Shown: in pieces, positions 1 through 5,662 of the stretch
Position numbering within the stretch: position 1 is the first letter of the stretch
How the letters are laid out: the number at the start of each line of letters is the position of its first letter
DNA from: Streptosporangiaceae bacterium
GTDB lineage: Bacteria > Actinomycetota > Actinomycetes > Streptosporangiales > Streptosporangiaceae
Length of the DNA stretch: 7,733 nt
Assembly: GCA_030052355.1 (NCBI GenBank)
Contig: JASIGS010000342.1
Coordinates: 1 to 7,733 of the forward strand
Direction: 5' to 3'
Notes under the pieces: generated by a model
Told to the model about the DNA's origin: nothing
The model's input: the letters and a program-made list of their open reading frames with translations, nothing else
Database searches by the model: none
Made by a program: the position numbers and the translations under genes

Positions 1-720
1 CTGCTGGCCTGGGCGAAGGCGGCAGCCGCGCGGCTGTCCGAGCTCGACAGCGACGAGGACAGGATCGGCGAGCTCGGCCGGCAGGAGGCCGAGCTGGCCG
101 CGACGGTCGCCGACCTGGCCGGCCAGCTGACGGCCGCCAGGACGCAGGCAGCCAAGCGGTTCGCCGACGAGGTCACGGACGAGCTGACCGCGCTGGCCAT
201 GCCGCACGCGCGGGTCAGCGTGGCCGTCACGCCGGCCCCGTCCTTCGGGCCGCACGGCGCCGACGAGGTCGAGATACGGCTAGCCGCGCACCCGGGAGCG
301 CCCGCGCTGCCATTGCACAAGGGCGCGTCCGGCGGTGAGCTGTCCCGCGTCATGCTGGCCATCGAGGTCGTGTTCGCCGGCGCGGACCCGGTGCCCACGT
401 TCGTGTTCGACGAGGTGGACGCCGGCGTGGGCGGCAAGGCGGCGGTCGAGGTCGGCCGCAGGCTCGCCAGGCTCGCGCGGCTCGCCCAGGTCATCGTGGT
501 AACCCACCTGCCGCAGGTCGCGGCCTTCGCGGACACGCACCTGGTCGTAGAGAAGGCGAGCGACGGGACCGTCGTCCGGAGCGGGATCACCCGGCTCGAC
601 GACGCGGGCCGGGTGCGCGAGCTGTCCCGGATGCTGGCGGGCCTGGAAGACTCGGAGTTCGGCCAGGCACACGCCAGCGAGCTGCTGACCGCGGCCTCGG
701 CAGAGCGCGCCGGCCGGTAG
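1..720 (+). CDS. recN: DNA repair protein RecN, C-terminal part (5' end outside window)
   Basis: RecN is a cytoplasmic SMC-like ATPase that acts early in recombinational repair of double-strand breaks. The frame is open from base 1, so this is the last 239 residues of a protein usually about 560-590 long. Visible residues 1 to about 60 are Ala/Glu/Leu/Arg-rich and helical, fitting the returning arm of the coiled coil. The C-terminal ATPase lobe follows: the ABC signature SGGELSR at visible residues 110-116, the Walker B/D-loop FDEVDAGVGG at 136-145, and the H-loop segment VTHLPQVAA at 167-175. This order and wording are diagnostic of RecN. The Walker A half is upstream of the window. No defect is visible. 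The TAG stop lies inside the left arm of a hairpin. steA follows after 88 bp, the order also seen in Mycobacterium. Confidence 0.96.
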   Translation: MLAWAKAAAARLSELDSDEDRIGELGRQEAELAATVADLAGQLTAARTQAAKRFADEVTDELTALAMPHARVSVAVTPAPSFGPHGADEVEIRLAAHPGAPALPLHKGASGGELSRVMLAIEVVFAGADPVPTFVFDEVDAGVGGKAAVEVGRRLARLARLAQVIVVTHLPQVAAFADTHLVVEKASDGTVVRSGITRLDDAGRVRELSRMLAGLEDSEFGQAHASELLTAASAERAGR

Positions 721-751
721 CAGCCGTGGTTCCGGCCGGGCTGCCACCGGC
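713..751 (+). terminator. Hairpin overlapping the recN stop codon, possible terminator
   Basis: The arms at 713-725 and 739-751 are inverted repeats able to form 13 base pairs with one A-C mismatch (719 against 745), closing a 13-nt loop. The mismatch becomes a G-U wobble if the other strand is transcribed. The stem is strongly GC-rich and contains the recN TAG (718-720). No T-run follows, as is common for actinobacterial hairpins, so termination is inferred from position between recN and steA. It could instead be a 3'-end stabiliser or a chance structure in GC-rich sequence. Confidence 0.4.
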
Positions 752-808
752 GGACAAGTTCCTGACGTGCTGCATTGCCTGCCATAGCACAAAGCCTGGT
801 CTGGCACA
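752..808 (+). promoter_or_regulatory. Leader between the recN hairpin and steA, likely to hold the operon promoter
   Basis: This is the only non-coding stretch before five abutting genes, so a promoter for the steA operon would most simply sit here. It is visibly less GC-rich than its surroundings. The best sigma70-like pair I can draw is TTCCTG (759-764) with CATAGC (783-788) at an 18-bp spacing, but the second box lacks both terminal T residues of the consensus. A real promoter may instead lie inside recN. No strong Shine-Dalgarno sequence precedes the ATG at 809. Confidence 0.2.
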
Positions 809-2014
809 ATGGCAAGGCACATGAAGGCGCCAAACCGGAATTTCATCGCTGCGCGCCGAGCCAGGTCAAGGGAACCGGCCGGTGTGACGGGCACGGCACG
901 GCTCGACCGCCGGACCAAGGACCTGGTCAAGCGGCTGAAACCCGGCGACGTCGCGATCATCGACCACGCCGACCTGGACCGGGTGGCTGCGGATTCGCTG
1001 ATCAGGTGCCAGGTCTGCGCCGTGGTGAACGCGGCGCAGAGCATCAGCGGCAGGTATCCGAACCCGGGCCCCCAGCTGCTCGTCGAGGCGGGCGTGCCGC
1101 TGGTCGACGACGTCGGTCAGGACGTATTCGAGCAGGTACGCGAGGGTCAGCAGGTCAGGGTCGACGGCGACACGCTGTACCTGGCGGACACCGTGGTCGC
1201 CAAGGGAACCAAGCAGGGTGCCGATACGGTCGCGCGCGACATGGCCGCCGCCAAGGAGGGCATCGCAGACGAGCTCAGGGCGTTCGTCGTCAACACGTTC
1301 GAGCACATCAACCGCGACTCGGACCTGCTGGTCGAGGGCATCAAGATCCCTGAACTCCGCACGAAGCTGGCGGGCAGGCACGCGCTCGTAGTCGCCAGGG
1401 GCGTTCACTATCACGAGGACCTGCAGACGCTGCGGGCCTACATCCGGGAGTTCAAGCCCGTCAAGATCGGCGTGGACGGCGGCGCGGACGCGCTGATCGA
1501 GGCGGGGTACTGGCCGGACATGATCGTCGGGGACATGGACTCGGTGTCCGACCAGGCGCTGCTGCATAGCGGCGCCGAGGTCGTCGTGCACGCCTACCGG
1601 GACGGGCAGGCGCCCGGCCTGACCCGGGTGCAGGAGCTGGGCATCGAGCCCGCCGTCTGTCCCGCCGCCGGCACCAGCGAAGACGTCGCCGTGCTGCTGG
1701 CGGACGAGGCCGGAGCCGGCCTGATCGTCACCGTGGGCATGCGATTCGGGCTGGTAGAGTTCCTGGACAAGGGCCGTTCCGGCATGGCCAGCGCCGTGCT
1801 CACCCGGATCAGGGTGGGCGACAAGATCGTCGACGCCAAGGGCGTGAGCCGGCTGTACCAGAGCCGGATTTCCGGCCGGGCGCTGCTGCTGCTGGCGGCC
1901 GCCGCGCTGCTGCCGGTGATCGCGCTGGCGCTGACGCCGGCCGGCAAGCTCTATCTCGGATACCTGGGCCTGGCTTTGCGCCAGGTGTGGGACTGGCTAA
2001 CTGGACTGACTTAG
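809..2014 (+). CDS. steA: SteA, thiamin-pyrophosphokinase-like cell-separation protein with C-terminal membrane anchor
   Basis: The 401-residue product matches the Rv1697/SteA family, which in Corynebacterium works with SteB in septal cell separation. A basic N-terminus leads into the family motif TARLDRRTKDLVKRLKPGD (residues 29-47) and AAQSISGRYPNPGP (75-88). A TPK-like catalytic fold follows, with GVDGGAD (221-227), PDMIVGDMDSVSD (236-248) and SEDVAVLLA (290-298). One hydrophobic helix at about 356-376 puts the bulk in the cytoplasm if the family topology holds. The usual thiamin-binding half of TPK is replaced by the anchor, so thiamin pyrophosphorylation is not predicted. The start is uncertain. 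ATG 809 and ATG 821 both keep the basic stretch seen in relatives but have weak ribosome sites. GTG 884 has AAGGGA upstream at a long spacing but would remove that stretch. The stop shares one base with the steB start. Confidence 0.93.
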   Translation: MARHMKAPNRNFIAARRARSREPAGVTGTARLDRRTKDLVKRLKPGDVAIIDHADLDRVAADSLIRCQVCAVVNAAQSISGRYPNPGPQLLVEAGVPLVDDVGQDVFEQVREGQQVRVDGDTLYLADTVVAKGTKQGADTVARDMAAAKEGIADELRAFVVNTFEHINRDSDLLVEGIKIPELRTKLAGRHALVVARGVHYHEDLQTLRAYIREFKPVKIGVDGGADALIEAGYWPDMIVGDMDSVSDQALLHSGAEVVVHAYRDGQAPGLTRVQELGIEPAVCPAAGTSEDVAVLLADEAGAGLIVTVGMRFGLVEFLDKGRSGMASAVLTRIRVGDKIVDAKGVSRLYQSRISGRALLLLAAAALLPVIALALTPAGKLYLGYLGLALRQVWDWLTGLT

Positions 2015-3048
2015 TGATCGATTTCAGGTATCACCTGGTCTCCATGATCGCGGTGTTCCTGGCCCTGGCCGTGGGCCTGATCGTGGGCGTCACGGCGCTC
2101 AGCGGCCCGGCGCAGAACATCCTGAACGGCGAGCTGAACAGGGTGCGGGGGACCAACAACACGCTCGTCAAGGACAAGCAGGATCTCAACAACGAGCAGA
2201 ACGCGAACCAGTCGTTTGCGCAGGCCAGCGCCCCGCTCCTGCTCGACCACCTGCTTACCGGGCAGAACGTGGTTCTGGTCCAGGCTCCTAACCCCGACCC
2301 CGCGGTGACCAACGGGGTCATGGCCGCGCTCAAGCTGGCCGGCGCCAATATAACCGGCGAGGTCAACCTCAGCACGAAGTTCATGGACACCAACGTGGCG
2401 ACGGAAGACTCCCTGACCTCTCTCGCGACACCGGTGGCCTCGACGGCCGGGGTGAGCCTGCCCAGCCAGTCGTCGGACCCGGCCGTGTCGGGACAACAGG
2501 ATGCCGCGGCTGTCATCGCCGCTGCCATCCTGGACACGGACGGGACCGGTCTTAAGACCAGTGTCAGCGAGACCGTACTGTCGCCGTTCCTCAGCGGGAA
2601 CTATCTCTTGTTCTCCAACCTGCCGGGCAGTGCGCAGGTTCCGCCGCCCGCCACCATGGCCGTGCTGGTGATCCCGGGTGGTACGGCGCCCACGAGCAGT
2701 GACGGAGCCGACCAGGTGCTGACGGCCGTCGCGCAGGAGCTCAAGGCTTACGGCGAGGCCACCGTCATGGTCGGCCCGGCGATCGGCATCGGGTCTGGCA
2801 GCGCGATCAGCGCTGAGAACAGCGCCCCTACCGCCGGGCAGGTCTCCACGGTCGACTTCGCGGACACCGAGGCCGGTCAGATCCAGGCCGTGCAGGCGCT
2901 TGCGCTGGCGCGCGACGGACAGCCGGCGAAGGCCTACGGCGTGGAGTCGGGCGTGGCGCCGAGCCCTGCTCCCACCCCGTCCTCGTCCACGACCACCACC
3001 ACGCCGCCCGCCACCACCACCAAGAAGGGTGGGGCGAAGAAGAAGTGA
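2014..3048 (+). CDS. steB: SteB / MctB-family protein (annotated copper transporter), bitopic membrane protein
   Basis: The 344-residue product begins with IDFRYHLVS, the canonical N-terminus of the Rv1698 (MctB)/SteB family (PF11382). That fixes the start at GTG 2014, overlapping the steA TAG by one base. An upstream in-frame GTG at 1987 would add nine residues before this motif and is not favoured. One membrane helix spans about residues 8-30. A polar Asn/Gln/Lys-rich predicted coiled coil follows at about 34-72, then an exported alpha/beta domain containing NVVLVQAPNPDP and LAGANITGEVNLS. Known family roles conflict: Rv1698 was described as an outer-membrane copper efflux protein, while SteB acts with SteA in cell separation. 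The adjacent steA favours the latter. The C-terminus (about 318-344) is a Pro/Ser/Thr-rich tail with two Thr runs, ending in a lysine-rich tip. I see no metal-binding Cys or His cluster. Confidence 0.92.
   Translation: MIDFRYHLVSMIAVFLALAVGLIVGVTALSGPAQNILNGELNRVRGTNNTLVKDKQDLNNEQNANQSFAQASAPLLLDHLLTGQNVVLVQAPNPDPAVTNGVMAALKLAGANITGEVNLSTKFMDTNVATEDSLTSLATPVASTAGVSLPSQSSDPAVSGQQDAAAVIAAAILDTDGTGLKTSVSETVLSPFLSGNYLLFSNLPGSAQVPPPATMAVLVIPGGTAPTSSDGADQVLTAVAQELKAYGEATVMVGPAIGIGSGSAISAENSAPTAGQVSTVDFADTEAGQIQAVQALALARDGQPAKAYGVESGVAPSPAPTPSSSTTTTTPPATTTKKGGAKKK
2986..3045 (+). repeat. ACC-triplet-rich low-complexity tract encoding the SteB Thr/Lys tail
   Basis: Near-repeated ACC/ACG codons give two Thr runs (T326-T330 and T334-T336) split by Pro-Pro-Ala, followed by AAG-rich codons for the lysine tip. 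The tract is in frame and could vary in length between strains by slippage. The AAGGGTGGGG within it (3025-3034) is also the best candidate ribosome site for the next gene, whose GTG starts at 3045. Confidence 0.6.
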
Positions 3049-4016
3049 GCCGACGTGCCGGGAACCGGAGAGCGGGCCCTTCGGGCGCGCTGTGTTCTGC
3101 CGTGCTGGCCGCCGGAGCGGCCAGGGTCTCCTATGCCGTGCTGACCAAATGCCCGCCGGGTGGAGACAAGACCTGGACGCGGACCAACCACCGGGGCGAG
3201 ACCGTCACGCTGCTGGCCGGGCCCGCGGTGACGATCGGCGCGGTCGCCGGTGCGGCGGCGACCGGCCTGAGCCCGCGCTGGCGTGCCGCGATGATGGTGG
3301 CCGGGACCGGGGCTGCAGCATTCGGCGGGTACGACGACCTAGCGGGTGACGGCTCGAGCCGCGGGTTCCGCGGCCACATCGGAGCGCTGCGCCAGGGCCA
3401 GGTGACCACCGGCGCGGTCAAGCTGGCCGGCATCGGCACTACGGGGCTGGCCGCCGCCGTCCTGGCGGGGGGTGAGCGGCCCGCCGACGTGATCATCGAT
3501 GCCGGGCTGATCGCGGGCGCGGCGAACCTCATCAACTTGTTTGACCTGCGGCCCGGCCGGGCGATCAAGGCGGCTTTGGCCGCTGGACTGATGCTCTCTG
3601 CACCGCCCGGCTGCGCCGCGCCGCTGGCCGCCGCCGCGGCGCTGCTGCCCGAAGACCTCGGCGAGCGCGCGATGCTCGGCGACGCCGGGGCCAACGCGGT
3701 AGGAGCGATGCTCGGGGTGGCGGCCACCGCACTGCCGAGGCGTGCCCGGATGGCCGCGCTCGCCGGAGTCGTCGGCCTGACGGCGGCGAGTGAGCTGGTG
3801 AGCTTCACCAAGGTCATCGAGCGGACTCCGGCGCTGCACTGGCTGGACATGCTGGGCCGCAGGCCCGCCGGGGACGCCGCGAGGAGCGGGGTCTCCGAGC
3901 CAGCCGTGGCGGCGCCGTCCAGCCGGGGGACGGCGCCCCCAGCCCCGATGGCCGGAACCGCTGGAGCCGCCGGTCTGCCGCCGCAGCCGCCGGCCGCGAC
4001 CACCGGGCGGCGGTGA
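3045..4016 (+). CDS. Divergent MraY/WecA-family polyprenyl-phosphate sugar-1-phosphate transferase
   Basis: Family members (PF00953) move a sugar-1-phosphate from a UDP-sugar onto polyprenyl phosphate at the inner face of the membrane. Of 323 residues, about 272 form a multi-spanning core. The markers appear in the expected order: TNHRGETV (47-54), the catalytic Asp pair in GGYDDLAGD (94-102), RGFRGHIGALRQG (106-118) with TTGAVK (121-126), NLINLFDLRPGR (161-172), LGDAGANAVG (211-220), and TPALHWLDMLGR (261-272), which occupies the place of the MraY HHH or WecA His loop. The usual NxxNxxDGxDG motif is altered to end in DLRPGR, and only one His remains, so substrate cannot be assigned and it is not the housekeeping MraY. 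GTG 3045 overlaps the steB stop as GTGA. Residues about 273-323 are a Pro/Ala/Gly-rich, apparently disordered tail. The following flippase and glycosyltransferase support a lipid-linked glycan role. Confidence 0.82.
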   Translation: MSRRAGNRRAGPSGALCSAVLAAGAARVSYAVLTKCPPGGDKTWTRTNHRGETVTLLAGPAVTIGAVAGAAATGLSPRWRAAMMVAGTGAAAFGGYDDLAGDGSSRGFRGHIGALRQGQVTTGAVKLAGIGTTGLAAAVLAGGERPADVIIDAGLIAGAANLINLFDLRPGRAIKAALAAGLMLSAPPGCAAPLAAAAALLPEDLGERAMLGDAGANAVGAMLGVAATALPRRARMAALAGVVGLTAASELVSFTKVIERTPALHWLDMLGRRPAGDAARSGVSEPAVAAPSSRGTAPPAPMAGTAGAAGLPPQPPAATTGRR

Positions 4017-5662
4017 CCGGCCCCGCTGTCCAGGTCGCGCGGGACGACCAGGACCCATCGACACAGCAGCCGGCCGGCACCGGCATCGGCAGGGCCGCCG
4101 CGCTGATCGCGGCGCTGACCGTGGTCGCGAGGCTGCTCGGGCTGGTGCGGACCCTGGCGTTCGCGCACACCGTGCAGGCGAGCTGCCTGGGCACCGCCTA
4201 CGTCACCGCGAACGAGCTGCCCAACATCGTCTACGACATCGTCCTCGGTGGCGCGCTGACCAGCATCATGGTGCCGGTGCTCGCCAGGCCGGCGCAGCGG
4301 TCGGGCACCGACCCGGTGGCCGCCAGCGAGGTCAGCCAGACCTCGTCCGCCCTGCTGACCTGGACGATCCTGATCCTGGTGCCGGTCAGCGCCGTCATCG
4401 CGGTCGCGGCCGGCCCGCTCGCCGGGCTGCTCAACCCGCGCAACAGCGCGGTTGTCTGCCCGCATGACGCGCTGGTCGGCACCACGGCGCAGATGATCAC
4501 GGTATTCGCGCCGCAGGTCGTGCTGTACGGGCTGGCCGTGGTGCTGTACGGAATCCTGCAGGCGCACCGCCGGTTCACCGCTCCCGCGGTCGCGCCGGTG
4601 GTCTCGAGCCTTGTCGTGGTTGCCGCCTACGTGGCGTTCACCCCGCTCGGCGGCTCGTACCGTAACCACCTCGGCGGGCTGCCGCTGTCGGCGGAGCTGG
4701 TGCTGTCGGTGGGCACCACGGCCGGGGTCGCCGCACTCGTGCTGACGGCGCTGGTGCCGGCCTGGCGGCTCCGGTTGCGGCTGCGCCCGACGCTGCGGTT
4801 CCCGCCGGGCGTGGGCCGGCGGGCTGTCGGGCTCGCCGGCTACGGCGTCACCGCGCTGGTCGCGCAGGACGCCGCGCTGCTGGTGGTGATCCTGCTGGCC
4901 AACGGGCACGGGACGCAGGCCGCCGTCGTTCTCTACAACTACGGCTGGCAGGTGTTCGAGGCGGCCTACGCGGTGCTGGCGATCTCGATCGCGGTCAGCG
5001 CGTTCCCCGTGCTGTCTGCCCGCGAAGGCGATGAGTTCGACCAGACAGCGTCAGAGTCGGTGCGCGCGGTGCAGCTTATGTCGTTCCTCGGCACCGCGGC
5101 GATGCTGGCGATCGCCGCGCCCGCCTCGCACCTGTTCGGTGCCGGCTCGCAGCTCGCGATCGGGCTGGCGTTCTTCGCTCCCGGCCTGGCCGGATACGGC
5201 ATGGTCGCCTGCCTTTCCCGGGTGCTGCTGGCCACCGGGCGGAGCCGGGTGGCGGCGGCGGCCGTCGCGGGCGGCTGGCTGCTGGTGATCGCCGTCGATG
5301 TCGCTGCGGTGCTGATCGTTCCGCCGCGATGGGTGGTGGGCGCGCTCGGCCTCGGCAACACCGTCGGGCTGACGGCCGCGGGGATCGCGCTCCTGGTGGC
5401 CGTGCACCGCGAGCGCGGCGCCGGCGCGCTGCGCGGCATCCGCGGCACCGCGATCATGGGCGTCGTGGCCGGCGTCGTCGGTGCAGGCGTCGGCGCTGCC
5501 GTGGCGTTCGTGCTGCCCTCGGGCGGGACGATCGAGGAGGGCGGCATCGCGGTGCTGGCAGGCTGCTGTGCGGTGGCCGCGTTCAGTGCCGTCGCCTACG
5601 CGCTGGACCGCGGGGAACTACGGGCGGCGGTCGCGCGGGCCCGCCGGGCGGTCCTGCGGTGA
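4013..5662 (+). CDS. murJ: MurJ/MviN-family lipid-linked oligosaccharide flippase, paralog-like
   Basis: This 549-residue, very hydrophobic protein fits the MurJ branch of the MOP flippase superfamily, which moves lipid-linked saccharides across the inner membrane. After about 25 polar residues, the N-terminal signature runs ARLLGLVRTLAFA (39-51), ELPNIVYDIVLGGAL (68-82) and VPVLA (87-91). A second marker is LYNYGWQVFEAAYAVLAISI (307-326) ending in AFPVLSA (330-336). About 13-14 membrane segments can be drawn, the family norm, and the length is close to the usual 510-550. Compared with E. coli MurJ as I recall it, R18 and R24 are kept (R40, R46), but D39, R52 and R270 align with T61, Y74 and Q313. 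Those cavity residues matter for lipid II transport, so the cargo may differ. The GTG start overlaps the previous stop as GTGA, with only a weak GGGCGG upstream, so coupled translation is likely. Confidence 0.87.
   Translation: MTGPAVQVARDDQDPSTQQPAGTGIGRAAALIAALTVVARLLGLVRTLAFAHTVQASCLGTAYVTANELPNIVYDIVLGGALTSIMVPVLARPAQRSGTDPVAASEVSQTSSALLTWTILILVPVSAVIAVAAGPLAGLLNPRNSAVVCPHDALVGTTAQMITVFAPQVVLYGLAVVLYGILQAHRRFTAPAVAPVVSSLVVVAAYVAFTPLGGSYRNHLGGLPLSAELVLSVGTTAGVAALVLTALVPAWRLRLRLRPTLRFPPGVGRRAVGLAGYGVTALVAQDAALLVVILLANGHGTQAAVVLYNYGWQVFEAAYAVLAISIAVSAFPVLSAREGDEFDQTASESVRAVQLMSFLGTAAMLAIAAPASHLFGAGSQLAIGLAFFAPGLAGYGMVACLSRVLLATGRSRVAAAAVAGGWLLVIAVDVAAVLIVPPRWVVGALGLGNTVGLTAAGIALLVAVHRERGAGALRGIRGTAIMGVVAGVVGAGVGAAVAFVLPSGGTIEEGGIAVLAGCCAVAAFSAVAYALDRGELRAAVARARRAVLR

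Noticed and set aside
721..808. Possible tRNA, small RNA or riboswitch in the intergenic gap
   Set aside because: Apart from the hairpin at its start, I see no cloverleaf, no conserved riboswitch core and no second stem.
280..1044. Minus-strand open frame across the end of recN and start of steA
   Set aside because: It opposes conserved RecN motifs and its composition is typical of an antisense shadow.
775..1353. Alternative plus-strand frame overlapping the steA start
   Set aside because: It is Arg/Gly-rich, runs out of frame with the conserved SteA sequence, and shows no motif.
1987..2013. GTG 1987 as the steB start
   Set aside because: It adds nine residues before the conserved IDFRYHLVS terminus and overlaps steA more deeply. 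GTG 2014 matches the family start.
2548..2559. Perfect 12-bp palindrome GGTCTTAAGACC inside steB
   Set aside because: It is mid-gene, does not extend further, and is not repeated that I can see. It is more likely chance coding sequence than an operator.
2014..3048. Copper transport as the main role of the steB product
   Set aside because: The family name comes from Rv1698. There is no visible Cys/His/Met metal-binding cluster here, and pairing with steA favours a cell-separation role, though copper transport is not excluded.
3131..4909. A 592-codon open frame on the minus strand
   Set aside because: It is antisense to two well-recognised membrane-protein genes, has a low-complexity Arg/Gly/Ala/Pro/His-rich composition and no domain I recognise. 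Long shadow frames are expected at this GC content.
5329..5658. Upstream extension of the glycosyltransferase frame to 5329
   Set aside because: The extra 110 residues are Arg/Gly-rich and lie wholly within the flippase gene. GTG 5659 gives the same GTGA coupling as the other junctions and a normal GT-B N-terminus.
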